From contig NW_026262690.1 of assembly GCF_021869535.1 (NCBI RefSeq), positions 66,675,995 to 66,739,994 of the forward strand: a DNA stretch of 64,000 nucleotides. The letters are read 5' to 3'. Shown piece after piece: positions 47,771 to 58,530 of this stretch (its first letter is position 1; each line of letters starts with the position of its first letter). The notes below the pieces were generated by a model. It was not told the DNA's origin, did no database searches, and saw only the letters and a list, made by a program, of their open reading frames with translations. A program made the position numbers and the translations under genes. The DNA is from Mytilus californianus (Eukaryota; Mollusca; Bivalvia; Mytilida; Mytilidae).

Positions 47771-48239
47771 TATTCGTATAAGTTCAAATGATCATTTACG
47801 CTAAAAAAAAATCGGAAAATTCTTATTTCATAGTATTGATGCTTTGTCGCTTAGTCCGAGCCCCCCTCCCCCCGCTTCCCTGTAACTTTAGTGTGAGTTG
47901 ATTTGAAGTTTTTCATTTGTTAACAATAAAGTTCAAGTCTTTTGATTTGTGTCGAGCCTGCGGCATCAATGTAACGACAGTGAGACACAACAAACCTATA
48001 TTTCGTCGTCGATAGTGGCGTCGGCGTCTACATCTCCATTTTTTTTTTATTTCTATTGAGTTTAACCTTTCATTATACATGTTACTAAACATGTATGCCA
48101 TCATAATTTTGTACTTTTAGAATATCATACTGTATTTGTTTACCTCGACTATATATTGTACCTGTATTTATATTGTATGTTTCTCTGCAAACTTGTATTT
48201 AGTTTTTTAGAGAATAAAGTATCTATGTATCTATCTATA

Positions 48240-48340
48240 GATCGTTAGGTTTCTAGTTTTTTACATTTTTCATTTCGGGACCTTTTATAGCTTACTATAG
48301 GGTATGGGTTTTACTCATTGTTGAAAACCATACAGTTCTG
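48240..48340 (-). repeat. Dispersed repeat family A fragment, reversed
   Basis: 'cattttcatttcgggacct' type text (catttttcatttcgggacct), 'gggtatgggttttactcatt' and 'gttgaaaaccatacag' are reverse-sense family A. A family A piece of the opposite sense lies 500 bases to the left. Confidence 0.65.
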
Positions 48341-48840
48341 TTTTAGTTAAATAAAACCGAATTAAACTGTTTTGACATGATAAATTTGTAAACCTCCATG
48401 TCCATGAAGTGTTTTAAAACTTGTATAGGAGTTATTCCTCAATTTCAAGAAAAAGCATCTACAGAAAAACATTTTTTTTTTAATTTTTTTTTTACCGATA
48501 AATGTATAGATAAATGTACAGACGATCAACATGACGCCTTTACACTTACAGCAGCAATATCAGGCGAGACACATGGTTCCGTGGAATATTTTACAAATTT
48601 ATTACAAAAATACTGCTTCCGATTGAGAACTTAGGATAAAAACATCAGGACCAAGTGGTTTGGGGATATCCCAATTATGTCCCAAATACTGTAAACTTTT
48701 TAATACTTTTTTTCTTATCATTGTCTGCCGTTCCCCTTTTTCATACCAAATAACTCTGAACAATCACTCGAACTTTAATTTGAACTTTAACTCAATGGAT
48801 AGCAATACCCATCCAAAGCACATTAAACAAACGATATATT

Positions 48841-49401
48841 GAAATCTGTTTAAAAATAGAACATATTTTTTTCCGAATTGGTCACGTGGTTTTACCTCAT
48901 CAAGTAATGGGATAACCACATCAAAGAATGACAGGACCACATCAAATAATGAAACAAACACATCATGTAGTGTAAAATCGTCAAATTTTGAAACATCATT
49001 GCGTAATGTTAAAATCATATAAAGAATAGGCAAATCATCATTACGAAATAACAAAACCACATCATGTAATGAAACAACTACATAACGTTAAGTCACATTC
49101 ACATCAAGTAATGTTAAAACCACATTGACTAAAGACACAACCACATTAAATAATGGTGAAACCACATCGAGTAATGACAAAACCATATTGAGTAATGACA
49201 AAACTATATCAAGTCAATACGAAACCATATCGTGTAATATCGAAATATCATTAAGTAATGACTATTCCATATTGAGTTATATCAAAACATCATTACGTAA
49301 TGTCAAAACCATATTAAGTAAAGACAAAATATCATCAAGTAATAATAAAACAACATAAAGTAATATCAGAGTTCCACATAAGACAGCTGTGGCGTTCCAT
49401 A
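48841..49401 (+). repeat. Right arm of long inverted repeat (21-bp minisatellite)
   Basis: This arm is the inverted partner of 46508-47065. Its clearest run of 21-bp units is 49130-49370, where every unit begins near AACCACAT/ACCATAT and ends near AATGACAA. It ends ...agacagctgtggcgttccata, the mirror of the left arm's start. The plus-strand 77-codon frame (49125-49358) is the counterpart of the minus-strand frame in the left arm. Confidence 0.9.
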
Positions 49402-50009
49402 TTATTCTGTATGTTTGATTTACAGCATGTTTAAAGTTTGATTGAAGTAACACATTTAAGTTGTATTAGCCCAGCAAATTTAGTCAATGTTTCTGGAAAT
49501 CTTGGCAACTTAATAAAAATAGCAAATATTTTTTTGTAAAATTTCTTCACTGTATAACTTTCGATTAATGTGTTATAAAATTGTGTGAGAACATTTCTTA
49601 GAAAGTTTGGTTTTGTATAACCAAGCGTGTTATGCTAAAATAATAATTTATTAAAAGTTGCGGAAAGTTGAATTGTGAATAAAATTTCCTTTCAATAAAA
49701 AGCAAAAGTCGCTGTCATTTTTAAATTATAAACTTTCAAACGTGGTTTTTGAAAAAAGTAGAACTGATGGACTATTCTGATGTGTGTACTTGAATCAATC
49801 ACTAACTTAAAGATGTTTCAATAATAATTGCTATATTGTTGTTTAGTGTTATGTTATTGTCGTTAGCATTATACTCTCCAGAGAAAGCATAGTGTTTTGA
49901 ACATGTTTATGATTAATTCTATAATTTATGATGAAAATAAGACTTGATAACTTTCGTGCGTCCGAAACTCTTTTTCTGGATTTACGGACTTTCATCGGGA
50001 ACGATCAAA
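49402..50009. other. AT-rich intronic stretch, nothing recognised
   Basis: No exon or repeat family is recognised between the inverted repeat and the 42-bp array. Confidence 0.4.
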
Positions 50010-50369
50010 CCTAAACATTTGTTACCGGGGATATATAAATACGAAAACAAACCTAAACATTTGTTACCGGGGATATGTAAATACGAAAATAAACCTAAAC
50101 ATTTGTTACCGGGGATATATAAATACGAAAACAAACCTAAACACTTGTTACCGGGGATATATAAATACGAAAACAAACATAAACATTTGTTACCGGGGAT
50201 ATATAAACACGAAAACAAACCTAAACACTTGTTACCGGGGATATATGAATACGAAAACAAACCTAAACATTTGTTACTGGGGATATATAAATACGAAAAC
50301 CAACCTAAACATTTGTTACTGGGGATATATAAATACGAAAACAAACCTAAACATTTGTAACCGGGGATA
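50010..50369. repeat. 42-bp tandem repeat, about 8.6 copies
   Basis: The unit begins cctaaacatttgttaccggg and is 42 bp. Full copies start at 50010, 50052, 50094, 50136, 50178, 50220, 50262 and 50304, with a partial ninth from 50346. Copies are nearly identical, so the array is young or homogenised. As 42 is a multiple of three, both strands stay open: plus-strand units read KPKHLLPGIYKYEN, minus-strand units read GLFSYLYIPGNKCL. No signal peptide or splice context supports translation. Confidence 0.95.
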
Positions 50370-51202
50370 ATTATGGTGTTTAGATTAGTAAATAACTGCA
50401 AACTCCAATAGGGCAATATTAAAAGATATCGAAGTAAACCAACAGAAACAGGAATTGTCATTCTGAAGATCTATGATTTATTTATGTCAGACGAGAAGAT
50501 GTATCGTGGACTCAGTCCGAGTGAGATTTGAAAGAGAGGCTTAAGAATAAGATAAACGTCTCTTGCTGCTCCTCTCTCACCCGTAAACATGAAATTATGT
50601 TGTATATAGTCCATTTATATCTAACCTAAGGGTGTATATTTCTAAATCAAACATAATATATTTATTTATGAAGAATGCAAACGATCCTGGTGTGTTTTTA
50701 TGTGAGAGATTTGAAAGTGCGTGAACAAAACTAATTTTATTAAAATTCCGTTTCCTGTCTCCGAATAACCATAAAAATGGATTGTATGCAAATTAATTTT
50801 AACAATGAATTACTATTTTACTTATTTTGTTTTATGATTGGAAACGTTTGTGAAATCAGAAGAAAAATATGATTTTAGAATTTCATGGCATGATTTGAGA
50901 TTTTCAATTAACAACTTTCGTTTGAAATCAATAAACACCGTGTCCAGAAACTAATGTTTTATTTAAACAAACAAAAAATTAAAAATAAAAGATAATACAA
51001 TATTTTTTCATGATAATCATAAAAACATATATACCCCTTTTACAACCATTATGTTACATTTCTTCTTTATCAAATATTACAACTTATAAGACTGTTTGCG
51101 TATTGCACGTTCACATTGAGTACAGCTGAAACTGTTTGACCTGTGCTGATTTAGAATAATAACTGTGTTATTATATATCAAAAGTGAGTACCTTATTTAC
51201 AG
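50370..51202. other. AT-rich intron end before the C-terminal exon
   Basis: No repeat or exon is recognised. The stretch ends in the acceptor accttatttacag (AG 51201-51202). Confidence 0.45.
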
Positions 51203-51651
51203 ATGATGTCTTAAAAGAAATAATCAAACAAAGACAGAAAAGAAGAGCTGCTGTTGCAGACCAGAAGTCTCTAGCTGATCTCATTGACCAAGAAAACAGA
51301 CAATACACAACACCATCACCATCTGGACGGCGCAGCCGAGGTGCAATGCTTCCTATACCAGATTTGTCACAACTTCAACTTCTTCAATCTAAATTCACTT
51401 CACCGGAAGCAGATGATGATGGAGAAAACATGGAGGAACCAAGACAAAATGGCTTTCCCATAGAAACGATGCATAACAATATAGATACTCCATCGAATTC
51501 TGCTTATCAAGATCTGTCTGATTTGGACGAGGTAGACATTGAACAAGATGTAAATAATGACGCATGTGACAATGATGACGACATTCCGCCTGGTACATAT
51601 GGATATGACGAATATACGCAGACAAGTCCACAAACTAATATATCGCGTTAG
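51203..51651 (+). CDS. Probable C-terminal exon of the Roco gene (acidic tail)
   Basis: After the acceptor AG at 51201-51202, a phase-1 exon reads DDVLKEIIKQRQKRRAAVAD, then a basic/helical segment (SLADLIDQENRQ), a Ser/Pro-rich linker (TTPSPSGRRSRG), and an acidic end (DLDEVDIEQDVNNDACDNDD). It stops at TAG 51649-51651. The composition is plainly protein-like for this AT-rich locus. Its phase fits a direct join from exon 2, or from exon 2 through 46209-46259; from exon 3 it would need at least one more exon of length 2 mod 3. It could be the end of another gene, but none lies between. I recognise no domain. Confidence 0.6.
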
Positions 51652-52072
51652 ATTAAAAAAATATAGCTGTAGAATGAACTAATTCGTATAATACTATCAG
51701 GTCATTCGAAAAATCAATATTTTTCATTGTTTTGGTTGAATATCAAATTCCGTAAACACCACACTGTAAATTATTACATTTTTTGTTATTTGTGAAAATC
51801 AGCTTTATCATAACAGTAAAAGTTCAATTTAATCATTTTATGATTGTTTGTCATACATTGGAAATCCAAGTCCGCTTTGATCAATTCTTGTGAATATTTT
51901 GCCAAATCATCGGACTGAAGAAAGTAATCACCCTTTCGAAAGAACGAATTACACTGGACAGGTATTAATTACTATGATGAATGTAGTTATGACGTCATAG
52001 GAAGGCCACTCTTGTGCATTTTTGTGAAATTACATAGATTTTATTAGTGTTTCATAGATTTTCGGAGTAGCA

Positions 52073-52078
52073 AATAAA
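52073..52078 (+). terminator. Polyadenylation signal candidate
   Basis: AATAAA lies about 420 bases after the stop codon at 51651. A second, at 52574-52579, is a further candidate. Either would end the Roco transcript. Confidence 0.45.
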
Positions 52079-52099
52079 GAGCACATAGAAATCCAACTA

Positions 52100-53493
52100 T
52101 ATATAGATAATTTACTGCAGCCTTGAATCATATGCTTGTAAAGTTGTATTTTGTTCTTGCATGCGTTCGGATTTGTCATTTAAACTTTTTATATGATGAT
52201 GCACAAGTAAGACTATTTCCGAATCGTCATATTAAGAACTTGCTGTTTTATATTAAAAATGACTTGAATGGTTTCAGCGCTTAATATCCTAAGTCAATGA
52301 AAATAAGCTTTCTTCAAATTTTGTAGATTTTCATAGTTGTTGGTTTTGAACATTAAGCAATCTAAAAGACATGGTTTCGACTGTGGTTTAGTGACCAGAG
52401 TTTTCTTTTTTATGCTGAATATTAAAAGGAATCTGTAGATTTTAGATAAGCGTATGTAGCAAAACTGTAGTGATAAAGCACATTGTTATGTTTGCACTGG
52501 TTAAGTTGTTAACAATGTTATCTATTGTATAATAGAATATAATTGAATGCAATTTAATTGCTGTGTGTTGACAAATAAAACTACATATTTAGTGTATTCC
52601 CAATATTACGAGCAAAATATTTCAATTTTATTTCCCTCAGATTTTAATTTTTGCTCTTTTATTTATAAATGTTCAGTGGTTGAATGAAACACGATTTGAT
52701 GCACTTATAAATGCATGCATGTAGCATTTCGTCATAAAAAAATGATCATCCAATATCAAAAGCATTAAAAAAATCATTAATATGTACGTATGAGACAATA
52801 ATCTGAATAGACAGAATGGTATATAAGACAAAATTGCTTGCCTATTGCCAAAAACGTAGGATATTTATAAGTATTTAGTAATAGTAATAAAATGAATAAA
52901 TGTGAATAATTTAGACTAACATAAAAACGTATTCCATTGTTTTGTCACTTTTGTCACTGACAATTGACTTTCTAGTTTAAGTTAAAAAAAAATAGGGCAC
53001 GTATAATTTTAAAATACATATAAGGAAAAAATACTGCACATATTTGGGTTACAAAATGAGACATCCGAAATACGCTTAATCTAGATGGATAACTCTAGAT
53101 TTCATCTTTCAATTCATGCCAAACGTTTCTGCTGATATTTGAATGTTTTGTCTATTTTCATGTTTATAAATTATGGTGATTCGTTATAAAATTGTTGTTA
53201 CAGTCTAGTGAAAGTATTAAAATAATCTGTTACATTGTTTTATTCTTTTTTTATTTCTTTATTTTTTTTAAGGAATTACAAAACTATAGACAATTCAAAC
53301 TTCAAACATGAGATATATTGGATATAAAACTAAAAAGGTAGAACGTAAAACAGTACTTAAACGAACATCAAAATTCAGACAAACCTCGTACTACACAAAC
53401 AATATTTTTAAACAATTCACGCTAGATTTACCAAACAATACCAAAGTAACAGGATATATTTATGTTTATTTGTACCCTGAAAGTTACATATGA
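52100..53493. other. 3' flank, AT-rich, nothing recognised
   Basis: No exon, RNA or repeat family is recognised. The 61-codon frame at 53308 is Lys/Thr-rich and has no recognisable domain. Confidence 0.4.
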
Positions 53494-53650
53494 AAACTCC
53501 ACAGAGATACCAAGCTTATCATTTGTTAACCAGACGTGCAGTTCAACTACATAAGACTCGCCAGTGGCGCTTGGGTCAAAACAGTTCAAGTCCTAGTGTA
53601 ACACGAAGTTGAAGAGATTGAAAACCTAAAATACCGAAAAATGTTGCCAG
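53494..53650 (+). repeat. Dispersed repeat family E, copy 4 (diverged)
   Basis: 'aaactccacagagataccaa', 'cagacgtgcagttcaactac', 'ataagactcgccagtggcgc' and 'gaagttgaagagattgaaaa' match 35633-35800. Confidence 0.65.
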
Positions 53651-53711
53651 TAAAACCGGAGTGCAAAATTTTGTGAAAAGAAAATGACCGCATCATTTCG
53701 ACTTTTTTTTT

Positions 53712-55110
53712 GCTCACCTGGCAAATAGGCCTAGTGGGCTTTTCTCATCAATTGGCGTCCGTCGTCGTCGTTAACTTTTACAAATATCTTCTCCTCTGAA
53801 ACTTCTGGGCTAAATTTAACCAAACTTGGCCACAATAATTTTTTGCTTCGCATCACGGTGCGGAGCTATTAGTTTCAGTCGATATACACGCCATCTTGAA
53901 ATAATTACTTATCACATAAAGATTCTGATTGGTGGCTTTATGATTCGGCTGAGATACAGCAACAGCTATTGGCTTAAATGAGATAAAGAATTACAGACTT
54001 TTCTCGTCTCAGGATAAGACATCAAATGCCGGAAAATTAACTATGTGTATTTCAGTTCCGATCAAGTGTTATAAGTTCATGTTCGTTTTATTATGCAAAT
54101 ATTGCACACTGAAATTCAATATTGAAATATAAATTTTTTAACACCTGTTTATTTGCTTTGTTAATCTGTAATATGCACGATTTGTTTAGCTAAACAATGT
54201 TCCTATAGAATGTTTACAAAAATGCATTATCTGTATTTTATAACTTCTGCCAATCTGGGCACACCTCCAGAGAGGCACACACCGAGAGTCGTGTTTTGTA
54301 AATGTTTTAAATTCCAACAAGTAAATCGAAGCATGGGTGTATAACGTACAACACTGAACAGCCAGTTTAAAATTTTAGAAAAGTTTATCTTAATATATAT
54401 ACAAAAATTGATATTCCATTTCTAAGACATCCATTTTATATCAATCAATATCTAAAAATACCACATTTCCAATACTAAATCAACAACCACATGCACACGT
54501 GTTACCTTAAATTAGGATAGAGCTACGCAGTCCACAGCTTTTAAAAAAGCTCAAACTTGTGGGTTATCTAGTTTAAAAAAAGGGTCCGATGACCCCGCCT
54601 GCCAACCAACATAGTCCGCGACATTGCTAAAAATAGAACATTGGCGTAAAATGAAAGTTAAGTCTACTATTTTGGATACCGTTATAAATAGAGAAAATCT
54701 GGCAGGGTCAGAAATGTTCAGAATGTTGAGATCTACCTGCTGTCCATGTATGTCAAAACTGTTAGACGAATTCTTTTAGGAGTTATTGCCCTTCAATGTC
54801 AAATTTTACCATTTTTTCATTTGCCTATTATTTTAAAAACTATAATAGTTACAGAGAAACTTCAGTTAAGAAAAATGATAACCAAGACAAGATCTACAAT
54901 TAGATCAATATAGCCGAAATCGTCAGACGACTCCTTATTGGAGTTATTGCCCTTTAATTACGATTTTTACGATTCTTTTTGCGTTTATGCCTAATAGCTT
55001 TCAAACATCTTCTCCTCTGAAACTAATGGCCCACTGATGATGGACGTTTCTTCCCCGAGTGCATGTATAACGAGCCCAGCAGTCAGCACTTCTGTGCTGA
55101 CATGAAAAAT
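53712..55110 (+). repeat. 'CTCACCTGG / CGTCGTCGTCGTT' dispersed repeat with nested insert
   Basis: The left part, 53712-53837, reads gctcacctggcaaataggcc, gcgtccgtcgtcgtcgttaa, atcttctcctctgaaacttc and ccaaacttggccacaataat. It resumes near 54560 with tatctagtttaaaaaaaggg, tccgatgaccccgcctgcca, aaaatagaacattggcgtaa and ggagttattgccctt. This order matches a repeat I know from many molluscan sequences, in which the two parts are contiguous. About 720 bases (53838-54559) are therefore inserted. 'atcttctcctctgaaactaa' occurs again near 55008, so a second, tandem copy may begin there. Confidence 0.7.
53838..54559. mobile_element. ~720-bp insert nested in the dispersed repeat
   Basis: The insert begins near ttttttgcttcgcatcacgg, with a small imperfect hairpin (gcttcgca/tgcggagc), and ends near ctcaaacttgtgggt. 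It is AT-rich without an open frame of note. I cannot see terminal inverted repeats or a target-site duplication with confidence, so its class is open. Confidence 0.5.
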
Positions 55111-57600
55111 CAATGTGACTGATGCATTAACCTGATGACGGTGGCCAGTCAGTGGTAGAATAAATCAGAGGCTCTAAAGAGCCTGTGTCGATCACCTGCA
55201 TCTGCAACAATGGCCAATTTTTGGTAAAAATCATCATGAAAGGACAATAACTCAATGAAGAATTAATGGGCAATATCTGACACTTATGATCTATGACAGA
55301 GTTCAAATGACTCAAGTAAGTTGATCAATCATTTCAAGAGTCGTTATAGCGACCGCATAGTTCAGTCGTTCTGCTTTGTAATATTACTGTTGTAGGAGGA
55401 TTTTGTAGTTGAAAGTATGCATATATTAATGAACACGTGCTCAGAATTGAATTTAGTAAGAATGAGTAAAGATGGATACATTTCAGGAGTACATTTAGAA
55501 AAAAAACTGGGTTCATAGGGAAGATGTCATTTAAATTTCTGCATATTTTTATGATTTTGTTGATTCTGGATGAAGTTGAGTCATAAGCTGCGATTCTTAA
55601 CATTAGAAAAACAAATCTGCTATAAGAGCAGTAAAATGTCATCGGAATACGATCGATAAAGATATTTTCTTCAGTGGAAGTAGTATAGGGATGAGAAAAG
55701 TCAAAGGTGTAGCCTCAGTTCTGAAGATCTCCATATCATAGTATCTATGTCAAACAACACCAACACTTGAACATATACTGGTACATATTGCTTGAATCGG
55801 CATACCTTGCTTATAGAATAAGCATTTTCTCTTACTGTTAGAAAAAAAAATGTGTTTACTTTCTTAATTCGTCTTTTTAGAAAGAATTGGACTTTTGAGC
55901 CGACCATTTAATTGTTAGAAGAGTTTAAGGTCATTTTTTGTTGAAAATTTTATCAAGTAATTTTAGATATTTCATAAGTTACTCCAAAATAGCACTTAAA
56001 AATCTGTATCCTTTTATTCCTAAATCCTGTGCTGTAAAATGGGTCCATTACCAGATTGTTCAACTCATGGGTACATGAGTTACAGGCGCACTGATGAAAG
56101 CCTTATGTAAAGTGAAAATCCCAAAAACGATATCAATTGACTCATCTCTTGTGAAATCTGTTACAGTATTCAAATAAAATTATTTGTACGACTTTGCCCC
56201 CAGCAGAGCTATAGAAAAACAGAGGCGTGTTTTTTTGTTCTTCTGTAGTGACCCAGAGGAGGTCCATTTCTGTTTTTTTTTTGCATTGGAAAGATCTTCT
56301 GGCTGTCTTCTACCTCTTCCTTTTAAATAGGTAGTTTAGACGACAGAGGCACATAACAAACATGGCGTCGTTTAGTCTAAATGACACTATAAATTTAAGA
56401 ATGCAGATCTAATAGAATATGAGCTGAGTGATAAACGTTTTTATGGTATGGAAGCCATAGGAAATGCATTCAGGGACGATAAGCTGGATAGAAATAAGAG
56501 CTACACGGACAATAACAGTAAGGGTACGACTATTTGGTATTCTGGGGAGGGGGAGGGGACAGGAGATTTTTTGCGGATTTATCATTAATTTTAATCTGTC
56601 GCTAAGCATGCCTATTTTTTCAGTTCTTACCAGGCCACCAAATTATATTCAAATCCCGCCCAAATCAAATGGTTTTACCCTTATTTAACACGAGTTTTAA
56701 TTGATTGACTGTTGGTTGCTTATTTTTAACGTCCAGTGACAAATAGTGCATGCATGTTCAGTTTAAAAGTCAGGTATATAATATTAAAATAAGGAGATGT
56801 GGTATATTTATAGTATTACGGAATGATGACAGTTCTATAAAATCAATCTCGAATTTTTCAATTTACTGAAACTTAAAACATGTCCTCTTACACTTTGTGC
56901 CTACGGTCAGTTCCCATGGCATTTGTTGCAAATGTGTGCAATGATAGTAAAATTATCTTCTCAAGTCATAAACTATTGTCACTTTTGTATTTTGATAGTT
57001 GTAACAAGTAATTCTATAGTTATTCATAGTGTAAGTTTATTTAGATGAACAACTAGTGTACATTTTTCACTTTTAGTTAAGAACTGTACCGTTACAACAT
57101 AATTTACCTATTTTTTGTCTAGGAAAGTGCCGTTTTGAGTCCTATGTTTTCTGTTACCGTTTGGCCAATCTGATTTAAATCTGATCTTTCACTTGTATTG
57201 CTTACACGAGTGACAAAATATCTAACAGAGCTAGTGGAAGATTTGATTATGATCAGATTTGCGTTTTGCGTACTATTTTTCTTCTAGTTTAGAAGGTTTG
57301 CTTCTTGAGAAATTTGGAATAAATACCAGAACAAGGTCGAGTTCAGGGGGTCTTTGCTGTTTATATTTTGGAGAAAGCAAACACTCATGTGGTTCAGTCA
57401 TTTAGAGGTAAAAAGCAGCGCAAATAGCTGTATTCATCGCATTGTCTCAGTTATTTACCTCCTGTAGTAAAATCTTTCGGCACCCCCTATCCTACATAAA
57501 ACATGTGCTAATATATTTAGAAAAGCTTCGCCTGTTTATGTAAATGATAGCAACTAGACTGTGACAATTTGAGGAATAGTATTCATTTGCGCTTACCAAC
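55111..57600. other. AT-rich stretch; first 200 bases are probable repeat debris
   Basis: 55140-55330 (cagaggctctaaagagcctg, tgtcgatcacctgca) resembles the end of the molluscan repeat on its left. After that, no exon or RNA is recognised; frames of 66-102 codons on either strand overlap one another and have no recognisable domain. Confidence 0.4.
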
Positions 57601-58530
57601 ACTTTAAGAATAAAAAGGTAAATGATTTTTTTAAGAATATCTAACACACAGCAAATTCAGACTATTTGTTGATGACAGTATTATATATTGGTAAATCAAA
57701 TCTCAAGAAAACTGAAATAAGCTACAATAAGATCTAGATGCTGCAGCAAGGTGGGAGGCAGATTGGCTAATTGAACATCTCATATAATTAACCGCATGCT
57801 TGAAACCGTTACATTTGGTAAATATACAGTATAGGCGTTACTATATAACCAAGAATTACTTTTTGACAATATAACAATCTTAGGATTGATTAAAAGAATT
57901 CTGAAAATATCCAACACATACATCAAAACCAGACCATACCAAGCAATAGTAAGACCTAAACTTTAATATAGCTTTTCACACAAGTGATGCAAAACGAACA
58001 AAAGAAATAACAAACACTGCACGGTAGATATTTAGCAATACCTTTACATGGTACCAATCTTACTGCACCAACAATTATTTTCTATGCAATGATACTCGAG
58101 ACCAAAATGTTTTAAAATCAAAAACATAATACAAACGATTAAGATATAACCGAAAAGAACCAAAACTATAAAAGGATTTCCTATGTTTTGTAACAAGAAA
58201 TTTAATTAAAACAATATCCGTACTTCCATGTCAGTTCCAGTAACATACAGTGGTGGAACGCCGCCTTAAATCTAAGTAAAATAAGTTGAAAAGTTATTAA
58301 TAATCTCATTGTCATACCATCTGAAATACTGATACCAACGGATAGAAGATCAAGACAAAATTATCCAAATACATATAGACATATACGAACTACAAAGGAC
58401 ATATATTATAAATGGTATTTTTTCCACACATCATCATCCAGTGGAAGGTACTACCAACAGCTGCAGTACAGTCAACTATATTTTACAGCTTCAGAGATCA
58501 TATACAAACCAAGTGTTCTCTCTCAACTCA
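57601..58530 (+). pseudogene. LINE reverse-transcriptase pseudogene (FVDD motif, C-terminal half)
   Basis: Plus-strand text reads RLFVDDSIIYW (FVDD at 57665-57676, the RT catalytic box), then LDAAARWEADWLIE, then TYQAIVRPKL, and near the end WYFFPHIIIQWKVLPTAAVQ and STIFYSFRDHIQT (58412-58510). These are successive blocks of the C-terminal half of a jockey/CR1-type non-LTR polymerase. Stops and frame changes break it throughout. No endonuclease or poly-A tail is evident. The 89-codon frame starting at 58412 is its 3' end. Confidence 0.75.

Larger units (their letters stand above)
47066..48840. other. Spacer of the long inverted repeat
   Basis: The 1.8-kb spacer holds a low-complexity run rich in GAGTT/GAGTTT (about 47100-47365), a family A fragment (47490-47770), a scrap of the left-end repeat (47947-48030, gtcgagcctgcggcatcaat, cgtcgtcgatagtggcgtcg), and a reverse family A fragment (48240-48340). 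Open frames of 61-78 codons have no recognisable product. Confidence 0.6.

Noticed and set aside
49944-50360. 138-codon repetitive frame (KPKHLLPGIYKYEN units) as a silk- or shell-matrix-like protein
   Set aside because: The frame is open only because the repeat unit is 42 bp, the opposite strand is equally open, there is no signal peptide, and it sits in a presumed intron.
50010-50369. CRISPR array
   Set aside because: Units are contiguous 42-bp copies without spacers, in an animal genome. The 34-, 22- and 21-bp arrays were rejected for the same reason.
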